A stretch of 64,000 nucleotides of DNA from an uncultured Pseudomonadales bacterium (GTDB taxonomy: Bacteria; Pseudomonadota; Gammaproteobacteria; Pseudomonadales; Azotimanducaceae): contig OY282460.1 of NCBI GenBank assembly GCA_958296295.1, positions 4,200,291 to 4,264,290 of the forward strand, given 5' to 3'. The position numbers were made by a program, and so were the translations under genes. This document shows positions 47,747-57,063 of this stretch, piece after piece; position 1 is the stretch's first letter; every line of letters begins with the position of its first letter. The notes under the pieces were generated by a model that was not told the DNA's origin, ran no database searches, and saw nothing but the letters and a program-made list of their open reading frames with translations.

Positions 47747-48922
47747 ATGCCGACCTTTGCCGAGGAACTCGTCCTCTTGACGATGGACGAGAGCGGCGAT
47801 TTTCTTGCCCTTGAGGAGGGCGTGCTCGGCAGCGCCTTGGCCGGCGCCTTGTTGTTGGAGCTGGCGTTCGCCAATCGCATCGACACGGACTTCGACGCGC
47901 TGGTGGTCATCGACCGCTCGCCAACCGGCGACGCGATGCGGGATCGCGTGCTGGCGAAGATCGCCTCCCGGGCCGACCCGATGGACGCCCGCAGGTGGAT
48001 CCGCGAACTGTCCGGCGACGACGCGCGCGCCGCCGCGGATGCCGCGTTGGCGCGTTTGGTCGAGCGCGGCGTTCTGGCGCCACCAACGCGCAGGCCGCGC
48101 GGCAAGGCGGCCTCGCCGCGCTACCGCGTGATCGACGCCGAACCCAGGCGCGAACTCGCCGATCGCGTCGCCGACGCGCTCTTCGCCAGCGACATTCCCG
48201 AACCGCGAGACATCGCTTTGGTTTCCCTTCTGGACGCCTGCGACGTGCTTGCCAACATTCCGCCGACGGCCGACGCGGCCCGCTGGCGAGCGCGCGCCCG
48301 GCAACTGCGCTCGCTGGACCTCATCGGACGCGAGGTGGCCGGCGCCGTCGCGGACATAGAGGACACCATCCTCCGCGCCGTGCGCGAGAGGGCCGCCAAA
48401 TTGCGGCGCCTGCTGTTGTTCTTCTCCACCGTCGCCGGCGTGGCCGTCGTCTGGGCCTTGGCGGCACCGGGCGCGCCGGTGCTGCGCCGCATCGACAGGT
48501 CCTTCGTCGAGGGGCTTTGGTCCGGCGACCGGCTGCAGCGGTGGAGCGGCTATCTGCTCGCCGGCCTCAGCATCGCGGCGCTCGCCGCGGCGCTGCGGTT
48601 GAGGACGCGGGCCGGGGCTCGCGCCGGCGGACATCGATGGCGCCTCGGCCACCTCGCGCTAGGTCTCGGCTGCGTTGGCGCGCTGTTCGCCCACACGGGC
48701 TTTCGCATGGGCGCGAATCTCAACGCCGTGCTCATGGGCTGCTACCTCGGCGCGTTGTTGTTCGGCGCGCTGGTGGGCGTTTGGACCGGCGGCGCGGCGC
48801 GGCTGCGCAGATTTGGATTCACGCCCAAGGCCCGCCGGTTGTTCTTGCGCTCGCATCTTTTCGCCCTGCTGCCCCTGCCGGCCTTGCTGATCGTTCACAT
48901 CCTCGTCGCCTATCTGTATTGA
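47747..48922 (+). CDS. GPP34 (Golgi phosphoprotein 3) domain fused to a putative di-haem b membrane domain
   Basis: Residues 1-220 match the GPP34 family: FAEELVLLTMDESGDFL at the start, the GALLLELAFANRI helix, and paired LARLVERGVL and DIALVSLLDACDVL helices. Residues 221-391 form about five membrane helices. Their histidines are His302 and His316, and His370 and His384: two HX13H pairs, the spacing by which FRE/NOX-type and b-type proteins hold two stacked haems. The next gene, eight bases away, encodes an 11-haem cytochrome c, supporting electron transfer across the membrane. The GPP34 part may bind phosphoinositide-like lipids or act as a scaffold; its bacterial role is unclear. Confidence 0.78.
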   Translation: MPTFAEELVLLTMDESGDFLALEEGVLGSALAGALLLELAFANRIDTDFDALVVIDRSPTGDAMRDRVLAKIASRADPMDARRWIRELSGDDARAAADAALARLVERGVLAPPTRRPRGKAASPRYRVIDAEPRRELADRVADALFASDIPEPRDIALVSLLDACDVLANIPPTADAARWRARARQLRSLDLIGREVAGAVADIEDTILRAVRERAAKLRRLLLFFSTVAGVAVVWALAAPGAPVLRRIDRSFVEGLWSGDRLQRWSGYLLAGLSIAALAAALRLRTRAGARAGGHRWRLGHLALGLGCVGALFAHTGFRMGANLNAVLMGCYLGALLFGALVGVWTGGAARLRRFGFTPKARRLFLRSHLFALLPLPALLIVHILVAYLY

Positions 48923-48930
48923 GCGCCGTG

Positions 48931-50385
48931 ATGCGCGCCAAGACCATTCTCTGGACATGCTGGTTCGCGGCCACCATCGTGGTCGTCGCGCTTGTGACCG
49001 CCCGCATGGTCGTTGGTGGCGACCGTGCCGTTCTGCTCGTTGGCGAGACCACCGACGGCCATCACCAAGTGGAGACGACGTGCGAAACCTGCCATGTCGC
49101 GCCGCCCTTCACCGAGGCGCAGGCGGCTGCCGAGGCGCTGAACAAGGCCTGCCGGAACTGCCACGAGGACGAACTCGCGAAGGCCGGCGACAGCCATTCG
49201 CGCAAGCTGTTTCGCGGCCCGCGCATGGCCGTCCACCGGCACCGGATCGACGCCCGGCAATGCGTCGTCTGCCATGCCGAGCACCGGCCGGCCAGCACGC
49301 GCGCCGGCGGCGTCACCGCGGCCCCGGACTTCTGCGCCGCATGCCACTCCGAGGGCGATCAGGATGTCCGCCAGGCGCGACCCAGCCACGCCGATCTCGC
49401 GTTCGACACCTGCGCCACGGCCGGCTGCCACAACTATCACGACAACCGGGCGCTGTACGAGGACTTTCTGCTGCGACACGCGGACGAATCCTGGCTGGCC
49501 CCGGTGCCGGCGCACCCGTTGGCCGCGCTGACGCGGGCCGAACGAAAGCCCTCGCGAGAGCCGCGCCGGCTCGACGCCGCCACTACGGCCATCGCGGCAG
49601 CGTTGCGCAAACCCGTACCGGCCGAGTGGGCCGGCGCCGGCCACGCCAAGGCCGGCGTGACATGCTTCGCCTGCCATGCCCCGGAGACGGCCAGCGGCCA
49701 GACGCCGGCGGAAGTACTGTGGATCGACGCGCCGAGCACCGCGGTCTGCGAGAACTGCCACCAGCGGCAAGCGGGCGCTTTCGTGCGCGGACGCCACGGA
49801 ATGCGGCGACATCCGGTGCTCGCGGCCCCGCGCGAGCTGAGCCCGCGTCTACACAACCTCCTGCCGGCCGCCGTCGTCGATTCGTTGCGGGATTCCCCGC
49901 CGCCCTCGCGCATGACCGTCGGCGAGGCGCGGTTGCCGATGCGCGAGGAGGCGGCAAGCGAGTCTCTCGATTGCGGAAGTTGCCACCAGCCACACGCCGA
50001 GAACATCGACCACTCCGCGGTGCTGGCCTGCGCCTCCTGCCACGACGACGCCCACACCCGCGCCTACTTCGGCAGCCCGCATCACGCGCTGTGGCAACGC
50101 GAGATGGCCGGCGAGGCGCCGGCCGGGGCCGGCGCGAGTTGCGCGACCTGCCACATGCCCACGGCGCGCGAAGGTGGCGGAATCGTCGCCAACCACAACC
50201 AGAACGACACCCTGCGGCCAAACGAAAAGATGATCCGGCCCGTGTGCTCGCACTGTCACGGCCTGGGCTTCGCCATCGACGCGTTGGCGGACGCCGAACT
50301 GGTGGCCCGGAACTTCCGCGGCAGACCGGCGATCCATGTCGAGAGCATCGAATGGGCAACCGGACGGCTCTCCGAACCGCGTTGA
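48931..50385 (+). CDS. Multihaem c-type cytochrome (11 sites), membrane-anchored
   Basis: The 484-residue protein has an N-terminal anchor (about 5-28) and a periplasmic region with ten CXXCH sites starting at Cys51, 74, 111, 135, 245, 273, 348, 367, 404 and 439. An eleventh, CATAGCH at Cys161, has four residues between the cysteines, as seen in some cytochrome c3-like proteins. Nearby histidines (for example HH at 44-45 and VHRHR) can serve as distal ligands. It follows the di-haem b gene by eight bases and should accept its electrons. The terminal acceptor is unknown. Confidence 0.9.
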   Translation: MRAKTILWTCWFAATIVVVALVTARMVVGGDRAVLLVGETTDGHHQVETTCETCHVAPPFTEAQAAAEALNKACRNCHEDELAKAGDSHSRKLFRGPRMAVHRHRIDARQCVVCHAEHRPASTRAGGVTAAPDFCAACHSEGDQDVRQARPSHADLAFDTCATAGCHNYHDNRALYEDFLLRHADESWLAPVPAHPLAALTRAERKPSREPRRLDAATTAIAAALRKPVPAEWAGAGHAKAGVTCFACHAPETASGQTPAEVLWIDAPSTAVCENCHQRQAGAFVRGRHGMRRHPVLAAPRELSPRLHNLLPAAVVDSLRDSPPPSRMTVGEARLPMREEAASESLDCGSCHQPHAENIDHSAVLACASCHDDAHTRAYFGSPHHALWQREMAGEAPAGAGASCATCHMPTAREGGGIVANHNQNDTLRPNEKMIRPVCSHCHGLGFAIDALADAELVARNFRGRPAIHVESIEWATGRLSEPR

Positions 50386-50398
50386 CGTGCAACAGCCT

Positions 50399-50407
50399 CA
50401 AAACGAG
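50399..50407. repeat. Target-site duplication, MITE copy 2, left
   Basis: CAAAACGAG is repeated exactly at 50662-50670. Confidence 0.85.
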
Positions 50408-50661
50408 GGGTGTGCGACGTTTTTGTGCGCGGGCGGGCTGCGAGGGTTTGGAGAGTCACCGCGACTCCCGGTACGCAGCTCCTGCCGTGCGCTGGTCGGC
50501 GAGCCGGAAGTGTCCCGACATGCGCTGGAGCAGGGCCGGTGCCAACGACGTCATGGCCTTGCGTTCCCGCGTCCGCAGCGAACGGTGCGAGGACTTCTGG
50601 CGCATCGCGCAAACCACCGCAAATGGCGGCCTGACGGCTCGCGCACAAATACGTCGCACAC
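50408..50661 (-). mobile_element. MITE-like element, copy 2 (254 bp)
   Basis: This is the inverted counterpart of 21296-21551: its right part reads AATGGCGGCCTGACGGCTCG, the reverse complement of the left part of copy 1, and both ends carry GGGTGTGCGACGT-type inverted repeats. A 9-bp duplication flanks it. It lies between the 11-haem cytochrome gene and the Tll0287-like gene and may disturb their co-transcription. No transposase is encoded. Confidence 0.85.
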
Positions 50662-50670
50662 CCCAAAACG
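50662..50670. repeat. Target-site duplication, MITE copy 2, right
   Basis: Second copy of CAAAACGAG. Confidence 0.85.
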
Positions 50671-50737
50671 AGCCGCCGTTTGACAGTCCGCGCGCCCATG
50701 TAGCATCGTGCGGACGCGGCTTCACAAGGGGAACGGC

Positions 50738-51286
50738 ATGACACGGGGCGCGGTGTTCGTGTTGGGCGCGGCTTTCGCGGCCGTCGGCGCGGTTGCGGAC
50801 ATCTCCCATCAGCGCGCGGCCGACATGCTGTACCGTGTGGTGTCCGCGGACCGGGCCACCTACGCGCGCAAGGTGGTGCAGCGGCTGACCCGCGACGAGA
50901 AGATCATCACCGCCTCGGAGCACTTCGAGGACGAATCCGCCTTGCCGCTGCCGGCGCAAATGTTCCGCTTCGGCGCCGAGCTGGTGGCGGACGAGACGGA
51001 CGAGTTTTCCTATTCGCTGCTCTCTTTGCACCCCATCAACAAGAAGAACGGGCCGGGAACCGATGCGGAAGAAGAGGGCCTGCGCCACGTGGCGGAGAAT
51101 CCCGGCGAGAACTACTACGGCGAAGAGACACTCGGCGACGAGCGCCACTTCGTGGCCGTGTACCCGGACCACGCCGTCGCCGAAGCCTGCGTGAACTGCC
51201 ACAACAACCACAAGGATTCGCCGCGCGCGGACGCCAAGCTGGGCGATGTCATGGGCGGCGTGGTCATTCGCATCCGCTTGGATTGA
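50738..51286 (+). CDS. Tll0287-like (DUF3365) haem-c domain protein
   Basis: The 182-residue exported protein has an N-terminal signal/anchor and one haem site CVNCH near the C-terminus, preceded by EETLGDERHFVAVYPDHAVAE. This order is the DUF3365/Tll0287 fold, a PAS-like haem-c domain used for redox or gas sensing. ATG at 50738 has AAGGGG upstream. It lies 67 bp beyond the MITE duplication and very likely belonged to one unit with the b-haem and 11-haem genes. Confidence 0.83.
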   Translation: MTRGAVFVLGAAFAAVGAVADISHQRAADMLYRVVSADRATYARKVVQRLTRDEKIITASEHFEDESALPLPAQMFRFGAELVADETDEFSYSLLSLHPINKKNGPGTDAEEEGLRHVAENPGENYYGEETLGDERHFVAVYPDHAVAEACVNCHNNHKDSPRADAKLGDVMGGVVIRIRLD

Positions 51287-51353
51287 CGGCGTTGACCAAA
51301 ACCCGGGACGCGCATCCTCGCGCCTTCGCCCGCCCGGCCCGAAGGCGGCGGCG

Positions 51354-52835
51354 GTGACGCGCATCCTCGCCATCGACCAAGGCACGTCGAGTTCCCGAGC
51401 CGTCGTGTTCGATGGCGAAGGGCGAGCCGTCGCCGAAGCGCGACGCGCGTTTGATCCGCTCTATCCCCAAGACGGCTGGGTGGAGCAAGACCCCGAAGCG
51501 CTCTGGAGCGGCGTCGTCGCCGCCGGCCGGGAAGCCATCGCCGCAAGCGGAGTCGCGGCCGGGAGAATCGACGCCATCGGCATCACCAATCAGCGCGAGA
51601 CCACGCTCGTTTGGGACGCCGACACCGGCACGCCGGTGGCCAACGCCATCTCGTGGCAGGATCGCCGCACGGCCGCGCACTGCGAGCGGATGCGGGCGCA
51701 AGGCATGGGCGCGGAGCTGGCGACCATCACCGGCCTCGTGCCGGATCCGTACTTCTCCAGCACCAAGCTGGCGTGGCTGCTCGCGCAAGGGCGCAACGCC
51801 AAGCTGGCGGCGGCCGGCGCGCTGCGCTTCGGCACCGTGGACAGCTTTCTCGTCTGGCGGCTGACGAAAGGCCGCCGCCACGTGACGGACGCCACCAACG
51901 CCGCGCGCACCCAGCTCTTCGACATCGGCCGCCAAGCGTGGAGCGACCGTCTGCTCGGGTATTTCGACATACCGGCCGCCATGCTGCCCACCGTGTTGGA
52001 CTGCGTCGCGGACTTCGGCGTGGCGGACGCGGAGTGGTTCGGCGCCGAGATTCCCGTTCTCGGCGTGGCCGGGGATCAACAAGCGGCTCTAGTCGGCCAG
52101 GCGTGCTTCGAGCCGGGCCAAGCGAAATGCACTTTCGGCACCGGCTGCTTCCTCATCGCCAACACCGGCGAGAAGCATGTGCGCTCGCACGCGCGGCTGC
52201 TCGCCACCGTGGCCTACCGCCTTGGCGGCAAGCCAACCTACGCGCTCGAGGGCAGCGCCTTCAACGCCGGGGTGGCCGTCAAGTGGCTGCGCGACAACGT
52301 GGGCCTCATCGAAACCGCCGCGGACACCGAAGCGGCGGCTAGGCGCACCGGCGGCGACACCGGCGGGGTCTTCGTCGTGCCCGCCTTCACCGGCCTCGGC
52401 GCACCGCACTGGCGGCCGGACGCCCGCGGTCTCGTCACCGGCCTCACGCTGAACTCCAACGTCGATCAGATCGTCACGGCGACACTCAAGAGCGTCGCCT
52501 TCCAAGCCGCGGATCTGCTCGCCGCGGCAAACAACGACGGCGTGACCACGCGGCTTCTGCGCGTGGACGGCGGCATGGCGGCCAACGATTGGTTCCTTCA
52601 GTTCCTCGCCGACGTCGCCGGCGTGGAGGCGGCGCGACCCGAGAATCTCGAAGCCACGGCCACCGGCGCGGCGTTGCTGGCGGCGACGGGCTTGGGGCTG
52701 GCCGCCGACCCGCCAGCGGTCGCCAGAGCTTGGCGGCTCGACGCGTCATCGCGGGTGTTCTCGCCGGCGGTGGGCGAAGCCACCCGAGGCGCGTGGCTGG
52801 AAGGGTGGCACGCCGCCGTGCGCCGCGCGCTTTGA
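51354..52835 (+). CDS. glpK: Glycerol kinase
   Basis: This 493-residue FGGY-family kinase phosphorylates glycerol to glycerol 3-phosphate. Motifs are ILAIDQGTSSSRAVVFD (phosphate 1), GITNQRETTLVWD, the DATNAARTQLFDI signature and GVAGDQQAALVGQ (phosphate 2). GTG at 51354 is the start that gives the correct N-terminus. No glpF, glpD or glpR is adjacent. Confidence 0.95.
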   Translation: MTRILAIDQGTSSSRAVVFDGEGRAVAEARRAFDPLYPQDGWVEQDPEALWSGVVAAGREAIAASGVAAGRIDAIGITNQRETTLVWDADTGTPVANAISWQDRRTAAHCERMRAQGMGAELATITGLVPDPYFSSTKLAWLLAQGRNAKLAAAGALRFGTVDSFLVWRLTKGRRHVTDATNAARTQLFDIGRQAWSDRLLGYFDIPAAMLPTVLDCVADFGVADAEWFGAEIPVLGVAGDQQAALVGQACFEPGQAKCTFGTGCFLIANTGEKHVRSHARLLATVAYRLGGKPTYALEGSAFNAGVAVKWLRDNVGLIETAADTEAAARRTGGDTGGVFVVPAFTGLGAPHWRPDARGLVTGLTLNSNVDQIVTATLKSVAFQAADLLAAANNDGVTTRLLRVDGGMAANDWFLQFLADVAGVEAARPENLEATATGAALLAATGLGLAADPPAVARAWRLDASSRVFSPAVGEATRGAWLEGWHAAVRRAL

Positions 52836-52843
52836 CGGAGCGG

Positions 52844-53734
52844 CTAGGCGTCGGCGCGGATACGATCGTCGGTGGACGTCGCGGCCGTCACGTCCGCCGC
52901 CGCCAGCGTCCGCACTTGCCGGCGCAGAGCCTTGAAGTCCATGAGCGCGGAATCGGCCAAGTGGCTTGGCGTGACGTGGCGCAGGGCGCGGGCGATGTTG
53001 TCCACCCGGCCCGGCGTGGCCGCGTCCCATTGGCGCAGCATGCCTTTGATCACCTCGCGCTCGAGGTTCTCTTGGGAACCGCACAGGTCGCAGGGAATGA
53101 TCGGATGGCCCCGGTGGCGCGACCAGCGTTCGATGTCGCGCTCGCGGACGTGGCACAAGGGGCGAATGACGACATGGCGGCCGTCGTCCGAGACCAGCTT
53201 CGGCGGCATGGCCTTCATGCGGCCGCCGTGGAACATGTTGAGGAATAGCGTCTCCACCGCGTCATCGGCGTGGTGCCCCAACGCGATCTTGGTGGCGCCG
53301 ATGCGGGTGGCGAAGTTGTAGAGCACGCCTCGGCGCAGCCGCGAGCAGACCGGGCAGTAGGTCTTGCCTTCCGGCGTCAAGCGTTTGACGATGGAATAGG
53401 TGTCTTCCTGGACGATGTGGTGTTCGACGCCGAGGGTGGTCAGGTAGCGGGGCAGCACGTCGGCGGGAAAGCCCGGCTGCTTCTGATCCAGGTTCACGGC
53501 CACCACCTCGAAACGCACCGGCGCGTTGCGCCGAAGCGAGAGCAGCATGTCCAAGAGCGTGTAGGAGTCCTTGCCGCCGGAGAGGCACGCCATCACCCGG
53601 TCGCCTTCCTCGATCATGCCGTAGTCCGTTACGGCACGACCGACCAAACGGCGCAGCTTGCGGCCCAGCTTGTTGCCGGCCGCGCTTTGGCGCCGCGGGG
53701 CCGAAGCGGAGACCGGCGCCTGGGCGAGGGCCAT
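52844..53734 (-). CDS. ttcA: tRNA 2-thiocytidine(32) synthetase
   Basis: The 296-residue enzyme thiolates C32 of several tRNAs using ATP and an iron-sulfur cluster. The PP-loop is LSGGKDS (51-57), and the cluster/active cysteines are in YCPVCSRLRRG and IPCDLCGSQ. ATG at 53732-53734 overlaps the stop of the upstream permease (ATGA) and has GGGAGG just ahead, so it is coupled to the ABC genes. The C-terminal 30 residues are a variable tail. Confidence 0.95.
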   Translation of the reverse strand: MALAQAPVSASAPRRQSAAGNKLGRKLRRLVGRAVTDYGMIEEGDRVMACLSGGKDSYTLLDMLLSLRRNAPVRFEVVAVNLDQKQPGFPADVLPRYLTTLGVEHHIVQEDTYSIVKRLTPEGKTYCPVCSRLRRGVLYNFATRIGATKIALGHHADDAVETLFLNMFHGGRMKAMPPKLVSDDGRHVVIRPLCHVRERDIERWSRHRGHPIIPCDLCGSQENLEREVIKGMLRQWDAATPGRVDNIARALRHVTPSHLADSALMDFKALRRQVRTLAAADVTAATSTDDRIRADA

Positions 53735-56259
53735 CACACCTCCCGCAACACGGTGATGGGCGGCGAGAAGACGAGCTTGCGGGTGCCGAGGTAGCCGACC
53801 GTGGCGACTATGGCGACGCCGAGCGCCGGGCCGGCCGCCAACAGCCAAGGATGCAGGCGCGTGGGGAGTTCGAATATCCCGCTGTTGAGCGCCCAAACGG
53901 TGATTTCCGCGCCCGCCGCGGCGACGACGCCAGCGAACGCGCCGAGCACGGTGAACTCGGCCACCAAGGCGCCGCTGATGAGCTTGCGGGTGCCGCCGAG
54001 GGCGCGCAGCAAGGCGTGCTCCTTCAACCGCAAATCCCGGCTCGACTGTATGGAGGCGATCAACACGAGCGTGCCCGCCGCGAGCACCAGATAGAGCACC
54101 AGTTCCACGGCTTGGGTGACGCTGGCGACGATGCGCCGCACTTGGGCGATGATGGCGTCCCACTCCACCACCGTGACGGTGGGGTGCGCGGAAAGCAGCT
54201 CGTTCAGGAACGGCTTTTTCTCGGGGGGCAGAAAGAAGCTCGTCATGTAGGTGACCGGGTGGCCGGCCATCGCGCCCGGCGAGAAGATGATGTAGAAGTA
54301 GGGCTGCGGGCTTTCGAATTGTATGCGTCGCAGGCTGGTCACCTTGGCGACAAGCGGCAGGCCGCCGATGTCGAATGCCATCGAATCGCCCAACGCGAGG
54401 CCGAGGTGGCCGGCGTAGTCCTCTGTCAACGAGATGGCCGGCTCCTCGGGCGTTTCCGTCCACCACTCGCCCTCCACCACGAGGTTGTTGTCCGGCAGGC
54501 GGGCCAAGAACGTGACCGGGCGCTCCGAACGCAGGCGGGGGCCGGGGCCGCGTTCACCCTCGCTCACACCCTGGCTCCGAATCCGCCGACTCCATTGGGC
54601 GGCCGGCACGTCGTTCACCGCCGAGACGCGGCCGCGGGTCATGGGAGTCAACTCGCCGGCCCAGTCGGCGTTGCTCTCGAGCATGCTTTGCACCGACGCG
54701 GCCTCGTCCGGCGCGACGTTGATCAGCGTGTGATTCGGCGTGCCTTCGGGAATCTGCGCGCGCCACTCGTCGATGAGCGCGGTGCGCACCAGCACCATGA
54801 TCAGCAGCAGCATGATGGCGAAGCCGAAAATCATGATCTGCGCGACGTTTTCGCGATGGCGCCGCTGCAAGCCCGCCAACGCCAAACGCCACATGCTGCC
54901 GGCCTGCATCCCAACCACCCGGCCGCCACGCAGAAGCACCAGCGCGACCACCGCGAAACACCCGCCGGCCACCAACCCGCCAACCAGGGCCGCAACGGTG
55001 AGCCGCACGTCGCCGCTGTACCAGATCAGCAGCCCGAGGCTCCCGACGACGCCGAACCCGTAGGTGACGAACGGCGCCGCGCTCGGCGCGAGATCCCGGC
55101 GCATCACCCGCATCGGCGAGACCTTGCGCAAGCCGAGCAGCGGGGGCAGCGCGAACGCCAGCAAGCAGATGAAGCCGGTCACCAAACCCACCACCAAAGG
55201 TCGCGGCCCCGGCCACGGCAGACTTCGCGGCAGATAGTCGCCGAGCGCGGCGATGATGGCCCAATGCACCAGCGCCCCCAGCAGCAGCCCGATGAGCGCT
55301 CCGGCGATGCCGATCACCAGCAGCACGCCGGTGTAGCCCCATTGGATGTCCCGCGGCGTGGCGCCCAGCGTCTTCAGCACGCCCACATGGTCGAAGTGGC
55401 GCCGCGCGTAGCGGTTGGCGCCCAACGCCACGGCGATGCCGGCCAAGAGCACCGCCAACAGGCCCCCAAGGAGCAGAAAACTCTCCGCCCGCTCCAAGGC
55501 CCGGGCGATGTCTTGGCCGGTGTCGCGGATGCTTCGCCAGCGGTAGTTCGGCGCGAGTTCGCTCTCGATCGCGGCCTTCAAGGCCGCCAGCCGATCGTCG
55601 TCTCCCGCCAACCCCAAGCGGTATTCGATGCGGCTGGCGGGTTGGATCACGCGGGTGCCGGGGACGTCCTCGGCCCGCATCAAGAGACGCGGCGCGAACT
55701 CCGAAAAGCCGCCGCGGTCCGGCTCGCCGGCGATCACCTTGGCAACGACGAAGCGGGCGTGTCCGACCAACACCTGGTCGCCCACCGCCACCCCAAGCGC
55801 GGGAAACAACCGCGAGTCCATCCAAACCTCACCCAACTCGGGCATCCCGGATGTGACGCGGCTGGCGCCAAACGGCTCGTCGGCCACGCGCAAGACGCCG
55901 CGCAACGGGTAGCCCGGCGTGACGGCTTTCACCCCGGCAAGCTGGCTGCGTCCATCGGCGCGGCCGCTGTTGGAATCGGCGAACACCATGGACGGGAAGG
56001 AGACGACATCCACCACGCGCAGGCCCTCGGCGCGGGCGAGGTCGCGGAAGCGCTCCGGAATGGCTTGCGACGAATCGATGACGCGATCAGCGCCGAGGAA
56101 GCTGGTGGATTCCACGACCAAGGCCCGCTGCAGGCGATCCACGAACAGGCTCACCGCCGACACCGCGCCGACCGCGAGCAAGAGCGCCGCGAACAACAAC
56201 CGCAACTCGCCGGCCCGCCAATCGCGCCCGGCGAAGCGCAGCACCAGCGCCAACGTCAT
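53734..56259 (-). CDS. FtsX/LolE-like ABC transporter permease (YbbP type)
   Basis: This 841-residue protein has an N-terminal helix, a large periplasmic region, two clusters of three to four helices typical of FtsX domains and a final periplasmic/TM segment. The start RFAGRDWRAGELRLLFAALLL and the two FtsX units match the YbbP group, which works with a YbbA/LolD-like ATPase and is usually encoded beside tesA, as here. Role probably in lipid or lipoprotein handling at the inner membrane. It overlaps both neighbours (ATPase gene upstream, ttcA downstream) by four bases or less. Confidence 0.88.
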   Translation of the reverse strand: MTLALVLRFAGRDWRAGELRLLFAALLLAVGAVSAVSLFVDRLQRALVVESTSFLGADRVIDSSQAIPERFRDLARAEGLRVVDVVSFPSMVFADSNSGRADGRSQLAGVKAVTPGYPLRGVLRVADEPFGASRVTSGMPELGEVWMDSRLFPALGVAVGDQVLVGHARFVVAKVIAGEPDRGGFSEFAPRLLMRAEDVPGTRVIQPASRIEYRLGLAGDDDRLAALKAAIESELAPNYRWRSIRDTGQDIARALERAESFLLLGGLLAVLLAGIAVALGANRYARRHFDHVGVLKTLGATPRDIQWGYTGVLLVIGIAGALIGLLLGALVHWAIIAALGDYLPRSLPWPGPRPLVVGLVTGFICLLAFALPPLLGLRKVSPMRVMRRDLAPSAAPFVTYGFGVVGSLGLLIWYSGDVRLTVAALVGGLVAGGCFAVVALVLLRGGRVVGMQAGSMWRLALAGLQRRHRENVAQIMIFGFAIMLLLIMVLVRTALIDEWRAQIPEGTPNHTLINVAPDEAASVQSMLESNADWAGELTPMTRGRVSAVNDVPAAQWSRRIRSQGVSEGERGPGPRLRSERPVTFLARLPDNNLVVEGEWWTETPEEPAISLTEDYAGHLGLALGDSMAFDIGGLPLVAKVTSLRRIQFESPQPYFYIIFSPGAMAGHPVTYMTSFFLPPEKKPFLNELLSAHPTVTVVEWDAIIAQVRRIVASVTQAVELVLYLVLAAGTLVLIASIQSSRDLRLKEHALLRALGGTRKLISGALVAEFTVLGAFAGVVAAAGAEITVWALNSGIFELPTRLHPWLLAAGPALGVAIVATVGYLGTRKLVFSPPITVLREV

Positions 56260-56936
56260 CGCTGGACGCCGGCGATGCGGCCGGCTTCAAGGGCAAGCGT
56301 CGCGCCGCATCGCGCGGCGAGCGCCGCGTCGTGCGTGACCAGCACCAGGGTGGTCGCCTCCTCGCTGTTCAAGTTGAACAACAGATCGGCGATCCGCGCC
56401 CCGGTGCGCGTGTCCAAGTTGCCCGTGGGCTCGTCGGCGAACAGCACCTTCGGCGCGCACGCGAAAGCCCGGGCGATGGCCACGCGCTGCTGTTCGCCGC
56501 CGGACAGCTGACGCGGATAGTGGGTGGTGCGGGCAGCCAGCCCAACCCGTTGCAGAAACTCCCTTGCGCCTTGGCGGGCGCGGCCATCGCCGCGCAGTTC
56601 CAAGGGCAGCATGACGTTCTCCAAGGCGGTGAGGCTGTCGATGAGTTGGAAGGACTGGAACACGAAACCCACCGAGCGGCCGCGCACGCGGGCGCGCTGT
56701 TCTTCGTCCAAGGCCGTGATCTCGGCACCGTCGAGCCAGACTTGGCCGGCGGAAGGCAGGTCCAATCCGGCGAGAATGCCGAGCAGGGTGGTCTTGCCGG
56801 ACCCGGACTCGCCGACGACGGCGAGCTGCGCCCCTTGTTCCACCGCCACGTCCACATCGTCGAGAATGGTAAGCTCGCCCGTCGCCGTGGAGACGCGCTT
56901 CACCAAACCGGTGGCGTAAAGTAGGGATGTCGGCAT
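56256..56936 (-). CDS. LolD/YbbA-like ABC transporter ATP-binding protein
   Basis: The 226-residue ATPase has Walker A GESGSGKTT (42-50), signature LSGGEQQR (143-150), Walker B VLFADE (163-168), and the switch His in LVTHD. The sequence is closest to the MacB/LolD/YbbA group. It overlaps the permease start by four bases (ATGA) and is divergent from tesA across 127-230 bp, the classical ybbAP-tesA arrangement. Confidence 0.92.
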   Translation of the reverse strand: MPTSLLYATGLVKRVSTATGELTILDDVDVAVEQGAQLAVVGESGSGKTTLLGILAGLDLPSAGQVWLDGAEITALDEEQRARVRGRSVGFVFQSFQLIDSLTALENVMLPLELRGDGRARQGAREFLQRVGLAARTTHYPRQLSGGEQQRVAIARAFACAPKVLFADEPTGNLDTRTGARIADLLFNLNSEEATTLVLVTHDAALAARCGATLALEAGRIAGVQR

Positions 56937-57063
56937 TCGCAGTGCCCGATAAGTCGTTGGTGAAAGGCCTTGAGGCGCAGACCGCCCGCCGCCCGCGCGC
57001 TGCGTCCGGGAAACCGCCGCGATGGGGTGACGGCGCTAGCGCGACGAATCGCGCACCCGCACG

